The notes under the pieces are model-generated. The model saw only the letters and a list, made by a program, of their open reading frames with translations. It searched no databases and was not told where the DNA came from. The translations under genes and the position numbers were made by a program. This document shows positions 16,220-25,540 of a DNA stretch of 64,000 bases, in pieces. Position 1 is the stretch's first letter. Each line of letters starts with the position of its first letter. Origin of the DNA: Pandoraea terrae (GTDB lineage: Bacteria; Pseudomonadota; Gammaproteobacteria; Burkholderiales; Burkholderiaceae); NCBI RefSeq assembly GCF_902459695.1, contig NZ_CABPRZ010000016.1, positions 1 to 64,000 on the forward strand, given 5' to 3'.

Positions 16220-17128
16220 GTGAACTCCCCCAAACAGCAAGCCGCGCGCGGCCGAATTGCATTCCTCGGTCTCGGCGTGATGGGCCATCCGATGGCCGGC
16301 CATCTGGCCCGTGCGGGCCATGCCGTGACAGTCTACAACCGCACTGCCGCCAAAGCCGATCAGTGGGTCGCCGAGTACGGCGGCCAGTCGGCCCGTACGC
16401 CGCGCGAAGCGGTCAAGGATGCCGATATCGTCGCGGCTTGCGTCGGCAACGACGACGATCTGCGCAGCATCACGCTAGGTGCCGACGGCGCGTTTGCCGG
16501 CATGCGTGCCGACGCCGTGTTCGTCGACCATACGACCGCATCGGCCGACGTGGCACGCGAGTTGTACGCTGTTGCACGTGAGAAAGGCCTGAATTTCATC
16601 GATGCCCCCGTATCCGGCGGCGAGGCCGGTGCGAAGAATGGTGTGTTGACGATCATGTGCGGCGGCGATCAGGCGGCGTTCGATCGCGTGGCGCCCGTCC
16701 TTTTTGCGTACGGACGTGCCGTCACGCGTATCGGTGAAGCCGGCGCCGGCCAGTTGGCCAAGATGGTCAATCAGATCTGCATCGCGGGCCTGGTGCAGGG
16801 GCTTTCCGAAGCGATCCATTTCGGTCAGAAATCCGGGCTGGACATGCCCCTCGTGCTCGACGTCATCGGCAAGGGCGCGGCCGCCAGCTGGCAGATGGGC
16901 AACCGCGGCGCGACCATGATCGACGACAAGTTCGAGTTCGGCTTTGCCGTCGACTGGATGCGCAAGGACCTCGGCCTGTGCCTGTCCGAAGCCCAGCGCA
17001 ACCAGGTTGCGCTTCCCGTTACCGCCCTGGTCGACCAGTTCTATGCCGACGTGCAGGCGCAGGGCGGCGGCCGCTGGGATACGTCCAGCCTGATTCGGCG
17101 CCTGCGCGTGCTGTCTGGCAAGGCGTAA
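16220..17128 (+). CDS. 3-hydroxyisobutyrate dehydrogenase-family NAD(P) oxidoreductase
   Basis: 302 residues. The Rossmann motif IAFLGLGVMGHPMAGHLARAGH opens the protein. Then come FVDHTTASADVARE, the substrate motif FIDAPVSGGEAGAKNG, and the catalytic Lys in GQLAKMVNQICIAG. These are the beta-hydroxyacid dehydrogenase signatures. The GTG at 16220 with GCGAGG upstream is chosen since homology begins there; an ATG at 16139 would add 27 unrelated residues. The substrate (hydroxyisobutyrate, tartronate semialdehyde or similar) cannot be told from sequence. It is a single gene, convergent with sauU. Confidence 0.9.
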   Translation: MNSPKQQAARGRIAFLGLGVMGHPMAGHLARAGHAVTVYNRTAAKADQWVAEYGGQSARTPREAVKDADIVAACVGNDDDLRSITLGADGAFAGMRADAVFVDHTTASADVARELYAVAREKGLNFIDAPVSGGEAGAKNGVLTIMCGGDQAAFDRVAPVLFAYGRAVTRIGEAGAGQLAKMVNQICIAGLVQGLSEAIHFGQKSGLDMPLVLDVIGKGAAASWQMGNRGATMIDDKFEFGFAVDWMRKDLGLCLSEAQRNQVALPVTALVDQFYADVQAQGGGRWDTSSLIRRLRVLSGKA

Positions 17129-17135
17129 TCATGAT

Positions 17136-17162
17136 GGCGGGCCGGCCTGCCGCCGGCCCGCC
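17136..17162. terminator. Bidirectional hairpin terminator
   Basis: An 11-bp perfect GC stem (GGCGGGCCGGC / GCCGGCCCGCC) with a CTGCC loop lies between two converging genes, 7 bases after one stop and 8 before the other. A short T-run (GTTTC) follows on the plus strand. Confidence 0.65.
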
Positions 17163-17170
17163 CGTTTCAA

Positions 17171-18481
17171 TCAGGGCAGCGCGTGCCCGTGCCCGTGCCG
17201 CCGAAAGCCCCGCGGCTTGTGGTCGTCGGGACTGTCGATCGTACGCAGCGGATTGATGAACAGCGATGCCAGCGCGCCTACGCCGAGCAGCCCGGCCGAG
17301 ATCATGAACGGCAAGGTATAGCTGCCCGTCATCTCGATCAGGTAGCCAAAGGCCACCGGCGAAATCATCCCGGCAAGGCCGAAGCCGGTGTTCATCATGC
17401 CGCCTGCCGTGCCGGCGAACTTGCCTGCAATGTCGAGCGGCAGGCTCCAGAGCACGGCATTGGTCAGTTCCAGGAAGAAGAACGAGAGCGACAGCAGCAC
17501 CACCGCGTTGACCGCATCGGCGGTGAAGATCATCGGCACGATGAACACGAGCGATCCGGCCAGGCCCACGAACAGGATCGCGCCGCGCGCGAGGCGCAGG
17601 TTGCCGGTGTGCTTGAAGATGCGATCCGACAATACGCCGCCGAGCGTGTCGCCGACGACACCGGCCATTAGCGGGAGCGCCGTGAACAGCGCCAGTTGCT
17701 TGAGATCGAAACCGCGCGAATCCTTGAGGTAGGACGGCAGCCACGTGAGGTAGACCCACAGCGACCAGCCGTAGCAGAAGTCCACGAAGGTCACCAGCCA
17801 CATGCGCTTGAACAGCCGGCGCCACGGCGTCGCCGCCTTGGCGGCGCGCTGGCATTCGCCGCGCGAATAGCCGATCTCGGTCATCTCCTCAGGCGTGACA
17901 CGCTTGTGCTCGTCAGGCGAGTTCTTGAAGACGAACGCGTAAAGCAAGGTCCAGGCAATGCTGATCGCGCCGAGCACGAAGAACGCCTCGCGCCAGCCGT
18001 GCGTCGCAATGATCGCGAGCACGATCGGCGGCGTGACCGCACCGCCCAGGCGCGCGAAGCTGTGCGTGACGCCTTGCGCGAAGCCGCGCTCGGCCACCGG
18101 CATCCAGTAGGTAAATGCACGCGTCGCCGTCGGAAACGCACCGCCTTCGCCGACGCCGAGTGCAAAGCGCAGCAGCACGAGGGTGAGCACGCTGCCCGCG
18201 AAGCCCGTCAACAGGGTCGCAACGCCCCAGATCACCGACAGGCAGATCAACACCTTCTTGGGCCCGAATTTGTCGGACAACCAACCGCCGAGGATCTGCA
18301 TCACCGCATACGGATACGCGAAGGCCGAAAACACGAGCCCGAGCTGCGCCGACGTCAGGCCCATCTCCTGCCGGATCAGCGGCCCGGCGACCGAGATGTT
18401 GACGCGGTCAATATATGCGATGAAGTACATCAGGCACATCACACCGAGGATGATGTGCCGGGTCTTGATGCGTTGCTTCAT
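17171..18481 (-). CDS. sauU: MFS transporter, probable sulfoacetate importer SauU
   Basis: 436 residues, 12 predicted helices, of the anion:cation symporter branch of the MFS (start TRHIILGVMCLMYFIAYIDRVNISVA; loop GWLSDKFGPKK). In Cupriavidus necator the sulfoacetate locus is sauRSTU, with SauU as importer. Here the same four families occur with the same gene order and a divergent regulator. Substrate is therefore inferred from context, as the branch also carries sugar acids. It lies 220 bases after sauT and is probably in the same operon. Confidence 0.8.
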   Translation of the reverse strand: MKQRIKTRHIILGVMCLMYFIAYIDRVNISVAGPLIRQEMGLTSAQLGLVFSAFAYPYAVMQILGGWLSDKFGPKKVLICLSVIWGVATLLTGFAGSVLTLVLLRFALGVGEGGAFPTATRAFTYWMPVAERGFAQGVTHSFARLGGAVTPPIVLAIIATHGWREAFFVLGAISIAWTLLYAFVFKNSPDEHKRVTPEEMTEIGYSRGECQRAAKAATPWRRLFKRMWLVTFVDFCYGWSLWVYLTWLPSYLKDSRGFDLKQLALFTALPLMAGVVGDTLGGVLSDRIFKHTGNLRLARGAILFVGLAGSLVFIVPMIFTADAVNAVVLLSLSFFFLELTNAVLWSLPLDIAGKFAGTAGGMMNTGFGLAGMISPVAFGYLIEMTGSYTLPFMISAGLLGVGALASLFINPLRTIDSPDDHKPRGFRRHGHGHALP

Positions 18482-18701
18482 ACCACCTCCTATGCGCGGG
18501 GTCGCGCGTGGTGACGGCGGGGCGGCGACCTGCGCCTGGGGCCGTGGCCCGGCGCTTCCGTGGTCGCTGGGGGATGCGGCGTGAGCCGCGCTGCCCCGTC
18601 ATGAGCGTACAGCGGTTGTCTCCTGCATCTATCGGGTTGTCGGGGCGTCAGCTCCTTGGGAATGGGGGAAAGGGATGATTGATGCGCGCGTGCAGTGCCG
18701 G

Positions 18702-20231
18702 TCAGCCCGGTTCGAGCAGCTTCAGGCGCTGCACCTTGCCGGACGGCCCGCGAGGCAGTTCGGCGATGAAGCGGAACGCCTTCGGCGTCTTGTAGCGGCC
18801 CAGTTCGCGCAGGCAATGCGCGCGCAGCGCCGTCTCGTCGGCGCACGCGGACTCGCGCAATACGACGAACGCAACGATGTCCTGCCCGTAAGCCGGGTCG
18901 GGCACGCCGACGGCGGCCGCTTCGAGCACGTCGGGGTGGCGCAGCAGCGCCTCGTCGATTTCGCGCGGCGCGATGTTCTCGCCGCCCTTGATGATCAATT
19001 CCTTGGCGCGGCCCGTGATGAAGAAGAAGCCTTCGGCGTCGCGATAGCCAAGGTCGCCGGTCTTGAGCCAGCCGTCCTCGGTGAATGCGGCGCGCGTGAG
19101 CTCCGGTGATTTGTAGTAGCCGGCCATGACGTTTTCGCCCTGCAGCACGATCTCGCCGATCTCGCCGTCGCGCAGCGTCGCGCCCTGCGGGTCGATCACG
19201 CGCGCCCGCACGCCCGATGGCCGGCCGATGCTGCCGACGCGCCGCAGTTGCGAATCGAACGGATTGCTGAACGCCGGTGCGGCGGTTTCGGTCATGCCCA
19301 TTGTCTCGATGACGCCGATGCCGAAGCGCGCCTCGAATGCGCGATGGTGCTCGGGCGGCAACGCGGCCGATGCCGACCGGCAAAAGCGTACGCCCTGCGG
19401 CGCGCGTCCGTCGGCATCGTTGAGCAGATAGGCGATGATCGTGGGCACGACATTGAGCCAGGTGCAACGGTAACGGGCCACGTCATGCCAGAACGCGCCC
19501 GCCGAAAACCGCCCCGGCATCACGACCGAGCCGCCGTGGACCAGTGGCGCGATCGCCGTCACGACGAGCCCGTTGATATGGTACAGCGGCAGCGTGGCAA
19601 GCACGCGGTCTCCGGTGCCGAGCTGATGCTCGCGGCTCACGTTCGCGCCATTGAATGTGAGGTTGCGATGCGTGAGCAGTACGCCTTTGGGGGTGCCGGT
19701 CGTGCCCGACGTGTACATCAGCAGCGCGGGCGCCTCCGGCCGCGGCGCGGGCAGCGCCGGCGCGCCGGGCAGGCGCACGGGCAACTCGGGCAACGCGGTC
19801 GCGGCCGGGGAGGTGACGACGACGGGCACGTCCCGTCCTACCTCGCGCAACGCGTCGCGAATCGCCGCCTCGCCGTCGGGCCACGTGAAAATCAATTGCG
19901 TGTCCGAATGTCCGACGATGTAGCGCAATTGCGCGGGCTGGCACAGCAGGTTGAGCGGATTGACGACAAGCCCGCTCGCCATCGCGCCGAGCAGCAGGCG
20001 CGCGGTCTGTTCGCCGTTGGGCATATACACCGAGACGGTCTGGCCGGTCTGCAGGCCTGCTGCCGCAAAACGCCGGTTCAATTCGGCCGTGTCGGCAGCG
20101 AGCGCGCCGAACGTCAGCGTGCCGTCGCGCTCGGGCGCGATCAGGTACGGCAGGGCGGCCGAGTGCGCCGCGCGCGCGGCGATGAGCGCGGCGATGCTCT
20201 CGAAGGTGATGGCTTGTGCGCGCGCGTTCAT
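18702..20231 (-). CDS. sauT: AMP-forming acyl-CoA synthetase, probable sulfoacetate-CoA ligase SauT
   Basis: 509 residues from the ATG at 20231, which overlaps the sauS stop (ATGA), implying coupling. Adenylate-forming motifs: LLMYTSGTTGTPKGVLLTH (phosphate loop), a central ETMGMTETA, TGDLGYRDAEGFFFITGRAKE, KGGENIAPREID, and the C-terminal catalytic Lys in GPSGKVQRL. The reaction inferred from context is sulfoacetate + CoA + ATP to sulfoacetyl-CoA. Motifs alone only show an acid-CoA ligase; the assignment rests on the sauSTU order. Confidence 0.82.
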   Translation of the reverse strand: MNARAQAITFESIAALIAARAAHSAALPYLIAPERDGTLTFGALAADTAELNRRFAAAGLQTGQTVSVYMPNGEQTARLLLGAMASGLVVNPLNLLCQPAQLRYIVGHSDTQLIFTWPDGEAAIRDALREVGRDVPVVVTSPAATALPELPVRLPGAPALPAPRPEAPALLMYTSGTTGTPKGVLLTHRNLTFNGANVSREHQLGTGDRVLATLPLYHINGLVVTAIAPLVHGGSVVMPGRFSAGAFWHDVARYRCTWLNVVPTIIAYLLNDADGRAPQGVRFCRSASAALPPEHHRAFEARFGIGVIETMGMTETAAPAFSNPFDSQLRRVGSIGRPSGVRARVIDPQGATLRDGEIGEIVLQGENVMAGYYKSPELTRAAFTEDGWLKTGDLGYRDAEGFFFITGRAKELIIKGGENIAPREIDEALLRHPDVLEAAAVGVPDPAYGQDIVAFVVLRESACADETALRAHCLRELGRYKTPKAFRFIAELPRGPSGKVQRLKLLEPG

Positions 20232-21712
20232 TTGCCGTACCTCGCGAAGTAGTCGCCGAGCAGCGCCGCTTCGCTCGGCACCTGCTCGGCGATCGGCGTG
20301 GCAATGCGGGTGATGTTGATGTATTGCCGCCAGCCGAGGTTCTCCGAGAAATTGTTGCCGCCCCACGTGCCACAGCCCATGGACAGCGAGAACGGCAGGC
20401 CGTTGTCGAAATTCCCGCCGGTGGCGAGGCAGTGCGCCTGGTTGACGATCACCCGCGCGACCGGCAATTGCAGGCCGAGTTGCAGCGCTTGCCCGGCGTC
20501 GGCCGAATGCAGGCTGACCGAATGGCCGGCGCCCATGTAGTCATAGATTTGCTCGACGCGCGCCATCGCCGCGGCGAAGTCGCGGGCGCGGTAGACGGTC
20601 AGCACCGGCGAGAGCTTTTCACCGGAGAACGGGAAGTCGGCGCCGACGCCGTCTTCCTCGACCAGCAGCATCGTCGGTTGCAGTGCCGACACCCGTTCCA
20701 GGCCGGCCAGTTCGGCGATGCGCCGCGCATCCTGGCCGGTCACACGGCCCGACAGCTTGCCGCCTTGCCACATGACGTCCTGCAATTGCGCCTTTTCGCC
20801 GGCGGTGAGCAACACGCCGCCGTGGGCGGCCAGCGCGGCGAGCATTGCGGAGTAGACGGCATCGAGAATCACGACGCTGTTTTCCGACGAGCAGCTCGTT
20901 GCGTTGTCGAACGTCTTCGAGCGCGCGATCTTGGCGGCCGCGTCGTCGAGCGCAGCGCTTGCGTCGATGATCGAGGCGACGTTCCCGGCGCCGACGCCGA
21001 ACGCCGGCGTGCCGCTCGTATAGGCCATGCGCACGTTCGCCTGCGAGCCCGTTGCGACGACGAGGTCGGCTTGGCGCATCAACTCGGACGTGGTCGCTTT
21101 CGACACGGGGGCGGGCAGCATCTGCACGAGATCGGCGGGGACGCCGACCTTGGCCAGCTCGGCGTGGATGAACGACAGCAGCAGCTCGCACGCGCCTTGC
21201 CCCTTCGGCGACGGCGCGACGATTACCGCGTTGCCGCCCTTGAGCGCATTGATGATCTTGTTGGCCGGCGTCGCTGCGGGGTTGGTCGACGGCGTAATCG
21301 CCGCGACGACGCCCACCGGCCGCGCAATTTCCGTGATGCCGCTGGCGGCATCGACATTGATGACGCCGACCGTCTTGAGGCCGTGCAGATCGCGCAGCAG
21401 GCCGAGCGTCTTGCGATGGTTTTTGCGGAACTTGTCGTCGACGTTGCCCAGGCCCGTGTCGGCAACCGCGCGCTCGGCCAGTTGCCGGTTGCGCGCCGGG
21501 GCCATGATGGCCCACGCGGCTGCGGCCACGGCCGCATCGACGGTCGCCTGGTCGGCCCGCGCATATTCGCGTTGCGCGGCCCGCGCTCGCGCGACCACGG
21601 CGGCGACGATGCGCTCGGGGCTGGCGGATTCGTTGGCAAGGGAAGTTGAGGATGATGCCGGGGTGGCATCGATACCGCTGGACTGCCGGTGACGCTGCGC
21701 TTGCACGCTCAT
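20228..21712 (-). CDS. sauS: Acylating sulfoacetaldehyde dehydrogenase SauS
   Basis: 494 residues of the acylating aldehyde dehydrogenase group: ITPSTNPAATPANKIINALKGGN, catalytic Cys in NATSCSSENSVV, and GCGTWGGNNFSENLGWRQYINI at the C-terminus. It would reduce sulfoacetyl-CoA to sulfoacetaldehyde with NAD(P)H. The next step, Xsc (sulfoacetaldehyde acetyltransferase), is not in this window. The N-terminal 25 residues are Ser-rich and variable. It is the first gene of the minus-strand operon, divergent from sauR. Confidence 0.86.
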   Translation of the reverse strand: MSVQAQRHRQSSGIDATPASSSTSLANESASPERIVAAVVARARAAQREYARADQATVDAAVAAAAWAIMAPARNRQLAERAVADTGLGNVDDKFRKNHRKTLGLLRDLHGLKTVGVINVDAASGITEIARPVGVVAAITPSTNPAATPANKIINALKGGNAVIVAPSPKGQGACELLLSFIHAELAKVGVPADLVQMLPAPVSKATTSELMRQADLVVATGSQANVRMAYTSGTPAFGVGAGNVASIIDASAALDDAAAKIARSKTFDNATSCSSENSVVILDAVYSAMLAALAAHGGVLLTAGEKAQLQDVMWQGGKLSGRVTGQDARRIAELAGLERVSALQPTMLLVEEDGVGADFPFSGEKLSPVLTVYRARDFAAAMARVEQIYDYMGAGHSVSLHSADAGQALQLGLQLPVARVIVNQAHCLATGGNFDNGLPFSLSMGCGTWGGNNFSENLGWRQYINITRIATPIAEQVPSEAALLGDYFARYGK

Positions 21713-21862
21713 GTGTCGACTCCGCAGGTTGGGAAGGGGGCGCCGGTACGATTTTTCCTTCGCTTGGGGCCTTGCGTTGAATCTAGGTGAATGGTTGAAA
21801 AACGCTGTCCCAATTTGTGCGCTTTCTCAAACGCTAACGTCGCCTGCAAGCTAAAATTCAAT

Positions 21863-21888
21863 TTTCGGGATAGATGAAAGTCCCGAAA
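21863..21888. promoter_or_regulatory. Palindrome in the sauS-sauR divergent region
   Basis: A perfect inverted repeat TTTCGGGA-N10-TCCCGAAA lies 17 bases before the sauR start. Its place between divergent genes next to an IclR-type regulator suggests the SauR operator. Binding is inference. Confidence 0.5.
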
Positions 21889-21905
21889 TCCGATAAATTT
21901 GATGC

Positions 21906-22664
21906 ATGAGCAATCAATCGAACGCTGCTGCGGTGCGGGCCTTCCGCATCCTCGAAATACTGTCTGCCGCGGGGGGGCCGCTCACCCTGGCCGACATCGT
22001 CGGTGAGATCGGTTTGCCGAAGCAGACCGTTCATCGCATCCTCAAGCAGCTCGAATCCGCATGGCTCGTGACGCGCGCGGCGGGCAGCCGCTATTACGAG
22101 TGTTCGACGCGCGTGCGGCAAATGGCCGTCAACGTGCTGATGCAGGCCGGACCTGCGGCGGCGCGCCATGCGATCCTGCAGCAACTCGTCGAAAAGCTTG
22201 GCGAGACCTGCAACCTGACGATGCTGTCGGGCGACGACATCGTCTATCTTGATCGCGTGGAGACCCAGTGGCCGCCGATCGTGAACCTGCGGCCCGGTTC
22301 ACGGGTGCCGCTGCACTGCACCGCGAGCGGCAAGCTGTTGCTGTCGTTCCTGCCGCGGATGCGGCGCGAACGGCTGATCGTCAACTTGCCGCTGCGCGCC
22401 CAGTCCGAGAACACGATCACAGGCATCGAGGCATTGCGCGCCGAACTGGCCGAGACGCGCCGGCGCCGCATTGGCGTGAACAACCAGGAAAATCTGCAGG
22501 GCATGATTGCCGTCGCGGTGCCGGTCATGCTGGACCGCAACCGCGCCTGCGCGGCCATCGCCGTGCAGGCGCCGCTTGCCCGCGTGACGCTCGACGGGCT
22601 GATGGCGTTCATCCCCGACTTGCGCGCCGCGGCCGAGACGATGGCCAAGACCTTCGCCGAATAA
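21906..22664 (+). CDS. sauR: IclR-family regulator, probable SauR
   Basis: 252 residues. The N-terminal winged helix (AFRILEILSAAGGPLTLADIVGEIGLPKQTVHRIL) is followed by the IclR effector domain (ETCNLTMLSGDDIVYLDRVE, RVPLHCTASGKLLLSFLP, GVNNQENLQGMIAVAVPV). It is divergent from sauS with a palindrome between, as expected for a local regulator of sulfoacetate genes. It ends 3 bases before the convergent GMC gene stop. Confidence 0.87.
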   Translation: MSNQSNAAAVRAFRILEILSAAGGPLTLADIVGEIGLPKQTVHRILKQLESAWLVTRAAGSRYYECSTRVRQMAVNVLMQAGPAAARHAILQQLVEKLGETCNLTMLSGDDIVYLDRVETQWPPIVNLRPGSRVPLHCTASGKLLLSFLPRMRRERLIVNLPLRAQSENTITGIEALRAELAETRRRRIGVNNQENLQGMIAVAVPVMLDRNRACAAIAVQAPLARVTLDGLMAFIPDLRAAAETMAKTFAE

Positions 22665-22667
22665 CCC

Positions 22668-24284
22668 TCAACGCGCAGCCGCGGCATCTTCGAGCAGCAT
22701 GTCGGCGGCCTTTTCTGCCACCATCACGATTGGCACATTGGTGTTGCCCGAGACGAGCGTCGGCATGATCGAGCCGTCCACCACGCGCAAGCCCGCGACG
22801 CCGCGCACGCGCAGCCGCGCGTCGACCACGGCCATGGGATCGTCCGCCGGGCCCATCTTCGCCGTGCCCGACGGATGAAAAATCGTTGCCCCGTACTCAC
22901 GGCAGAAGCGCAGAATCTCTTCGTCCGTGCGCACGTCCTGCCCGGGGCGATGCTCGCGCGCCATCCATGCGCGCATCGGCTCGGTCTGCGCCACGCGGCG
23001 TGCGAATTTCACGGCGGCCACGACCGTGCGCCGGTCGAGTTCGTCGGACAGATAATTCGGCTGGATCTTCGGCGCGGCCAAGGGGTCGCGCGAAGCCAGT
23101 GTTACCGTGCCGCGCGAGGCGGGCCGCAACTGACACACGGAATAGGTGCAGCCCGAGAACGGATGCACGCTGCCGCCGGCCTGGTCGGCCGACAGTGTCG
23201 CGAAATGAAATTGCGTATCGGGCGTCGCGCTCTCGTCGCCGAGCGCGCGGCAGAACATGCCGCCCTGATTGATGCCGACGGCAAGCGGCCCGGAGCGCGC
23301 CAAGGCCCATTGCAGGCCGATACGCGCCTGCCCCCACAGGGAGTTGAGCTGATCGTTTGTCGTGATCGGCCGGTTCACTTCGTAAATCAGGCGAATCTGC
23401 AAATGATCCTGCAAATTCTGTCCGACGCCCGGCAAGTCGCGCACGACAGGAATATCCAGTTCACGCAATGCGGCGGCCGGGCCGATGCCGGACAGCTGCA
23501 GCAGTTGCGGAGATTGCAGCGCCCCGGCCGACAGGATGACTTCGCGGCTGGCGCGCACGTCGAACGTCTCGCCGCCGCGCTGGCAGCGCACGCCCGCCGC
23601 GCGGCTGCCGTCGAACAAAATGCGCGCGGCGTGCGCGTTGGTCTCGATAGTCAGGTTGGCGCGCTTTTTCGCCGGCTTCAGGTAGGCCACCGCCGTGGAG
23701 CAACGCAGTCCATTGCGGGTCGTTAACTGGTAATAGCCGACACCTTCCTGCGCGCCGTTGTTGAAGTCGTCGACGCGCGGCACGCCGAGGCGTTCGCCCG
23801 ATGCAATGAACGCGTCGACCAGGGGATGCGGCGTGCGAATGCTCGACGCCCACAGCGGACCGCCGGTGCCGCGCGTCGGCGCGGCGCCGAGATCGTTGTG
23901 CTCGAGACGGCGGAAATACGGCAGGCACGCGTCCCAGTCCCAGCCGGGATTGCCGAGCGCGGCCCAGTGATCGTAGTCGGCGCGTTGGCCGCGAATGTAG
24001 ATCAGGCCATTGATGGAACTGCTGCCGCCCAGCGTGCGCCCGCGCGGCCAGTACAGGCGGCGGTTCAGCATGTTCGGATCGGGATCGGTGTAGAACCCCC
24101 AGTTGTAGACCTTGTGGAACATGGTCTTGCCGTAGCCGATCGGGATGTGGATCCACATATACCGATCGGGCGGGCCGGCCTCGAGCAGGCAGACGGAATA
24201 CTTGCCATTCTCCGAGAGCCGGTTGGCCAATACGCAACCGGCCGAACCGGAGCCTACCACGACGTAGTCGAACGCTCGCTGCAT
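22668..24284 (-). CDS. GMC-family FAD-dependent oxidoreductase (choline dehydrogenase-like)
   Basis: 538 residues. The FAD motif DYVVVGSGSAGCVLANRLSE is near the N-terminus, with RGRTLGGSSSINGLIYIRG (GMC signature 1) and SAGALQSPQLLQLSGIGP (signature 2). The C-terminal FHPSGTAKMGP carries the catalytic His, with VVDGSIMPTLVSGNTN after it. The start at 24284 is supported by GGAGGAG seven bases upstream. Such enzymes oxidise alcohols; the substrate is unknown. The divergent IclR regulator at 24504 is probably its controller. Confidence 0.9.
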   Translation of the reverse strand: MQRAFDYVVVGSGSAGCVLANRLSENGKYSVCLLEAGPPDRYMWIHIPIGYGKTMFHKVYNWGFYTDPDPNMLNRRLYWPRGRTLGGSSSINGLIYIRGQRADYDHWAALGNPGWDWDACLPYFRRLEHNDLGAAPTRGTGGPLWASSIRTPHPLVDAFIASGERLGVPRVDDFNNGAQEGVGYYQLTTRNGLRCSTAVAYLKPAKKRANLTIETNAHAARILFDGSRAAGVRCQRGGETFDVRASREVILSAGALQSPQLLQLSGIGPAAALRELDIPVVRDLPGVGQNLQDHLQIRLIYEVNRPITTNDQLNSLWGQARIGLQWALARSGPLAVGINQGGMFCRALGDESATPDTQFHFATLSADQAGGSVHPFSGCTYSVCQLRPASRGTVTLASRDPLAAPKIQPNYLSDELDRRTVVAAVKFARRVAQTEPMRAWMAREHRPGQDVRTDEEILRFCREYGATIFHPSGTAKMGPADDPMAVVDARLRVRGVAGLRVVDGSIMPTLVSGNTNVPIVMVAEKAADMLLEDAAAAR

Positions 24285-24503
24285 GGGTTTCGCTCCTCCG
24301 GGGCCGTTCACCCTGGGGCCGTCCATCAGGCCAATTCGGCTGAGGTGGCCATCTCCGATAAATGGAATGATTTGTTTCGACTTTATGAACGGATTCCGAT
24401 AATCTCAAGCCAAATCCCCGCCAATGACAAAAAATGGATCAGAAAATCCAATTTCGTTTCATCTTCGGCGGATTTGAAAAACCGTGAGCCAAGTGTGGCG
24501 GAG

Positions 24504-25334
24504 ATGGCGATGTCCCCCCGATCCGAAGTTGCGGCGACAGCCGCGAACCGAACGTCCGCCGAGCCGGGCCAGGCGTTCGACGGACAGCGCGCCCTGCGGC
24601 CGTTGGTCGTGCTTGAGCATCTGGCCTCGGCGGGCTTGCCTTTGACGCTCTCGCAACTTGCGTCACGCCTGTTGATTCCCAAGGCGACGCTGCTGCGCTT
24701 GATGGAAAGCCTGGAGGCGGCGCGCTTCGTCATGCACGCGCCGGACGAGCGCGGCTACATGCCCGGGCCCGCGTTGAGCCAATTGGCGCTGGCGAGCGTC
24801 GGCAACAACGCATTCACGCGGGCATGCCGGAACGTCCTGCGCGCACTCGTGGCGGATGTCGGTGAGACTTGCAACATCACTGCGCCCGATGGCGATCGTG
24901 TGCTGTATGTCGAGCGGATGGAAACGGCGGAGCCGTTGCGGCAGCACATGGTGCCAGGCATGCGCGTGCCGATGCATTGCACGGCGAGCGGCAAGCTGTT
25001 CCTGTCGCAGATGCCGGCGGCCGAGCGGCGTGCGTTGCTCGCAACGATGCCGCTAACAAGCATGACGCCGCGCACGTTGACCGCGCCGGATCTGCTCGCG
25101 GCCGAACTCGACCGCATCGCGGCGCGTGGCGTGGGTATCGACAACGAAGAGTTCGTGCGCGGCATGGTGGCCATTGCCGTACCGGTGCGCGCCGACGACG
25201 CTCGCGTGATCGCGGCCGTGGCCTGCCATGTGCCGACAGCGCGCATGAGCCTGTCCGAACTGATGGACGTGCAACCGAAACTCACAGCAGCGGCGCTGCG
25301 GCTGCGGCCGATATTGCTGCGAAGCGCTGCCTGA
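24504..25334 (+). CDS. IclR-family transcriptional regulator
   Basis: 276 residues. The winged helix (LVVLEHLASAGLPLTLSQLASRLLIPKATLLRLMESL) precedes an IclR effector domain (ETCNITAPDGDRVLYVERME, VPMHCTASGKLFLSQMP, GVGIDNEEFVRGMVAIAVP). It is similar in layout to SauR. The ATG at 24504 is the nearest good start; the frame upstream reads into the oppositely oriented GMC gene. It is divergent from the GMC gene with a 219-base AT-richer spacer that probably holds both promoters. Confidence 0.86.
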   Translation: MAMSPRSEVAATAANRTSAEPGQAFDGQRALRPLVVLEHLASAGLPLTLSQLASRLLIPKATLLRLMESLEAARFVMHAPDERGYMPGPALSQLALASVGNNAFTRACRNVLRALVADVGETCNITAPDGDRVLYVERMETAEPLRQHMVPGMRVPMHCTASGKLFLSQMPAAERRALLATMPLTSMTPRTLTAPDLLAAELDRIAARGVGIDNEEFVRGMVAIAVPVRADDARVIAAVACHVPTARMSLSELMDVQPKLTAAALRLRPILLRSAA

Positions 25335-25362
25335 ACTGCTGAAGCCTCACAGCACGGCGGCA

Positions 25363-25503
25363 TCAAACGGGTGTGCTTACTGCGCACAGAAGATTCGGTG
25401 TGCGATACAAGAACTCGCGCTCGAATCGCGTACCCTCCCCGTCGGGCGTGAGCGTATAGATGACGGTGCCCGCCTGCCTGCCATTCGACGATGATGGCGC
25501 GCT
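25363..25503 (-). pseudogene. Fragment of an SRPBCC / polyketide-cyclase-like gene
   Basis: The minus strand encodes SSNGRQAGTVIYTLTPDGEG, followed directly by TRFEREFLYRTPNLLCAV, then a stop. The T-x-x-Y-x-L-x-P-x-G-x-G-T-x-x-x-R-x-F-x-Y pattern is that of the C-terminal strands of START-like (SRPBCC) proteins. No start codon or N-terminal two thirds exist; an in-frame stop lies at 25504-25506. It is a decayed gene end. Confidence 0.55.
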
Positions 25504-25540
25504 TCATTCGCGGCGTCTCTCCGAGGGGCATCGCACGGCG

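Noticed and set aside
24755-25531. 258-codon minus-strand frame across the IclR gene
   Set aside because: It is antisense to the 24504-25334 regulator; only a different frame at its upstream end has meaning (SRPBCC fragment).
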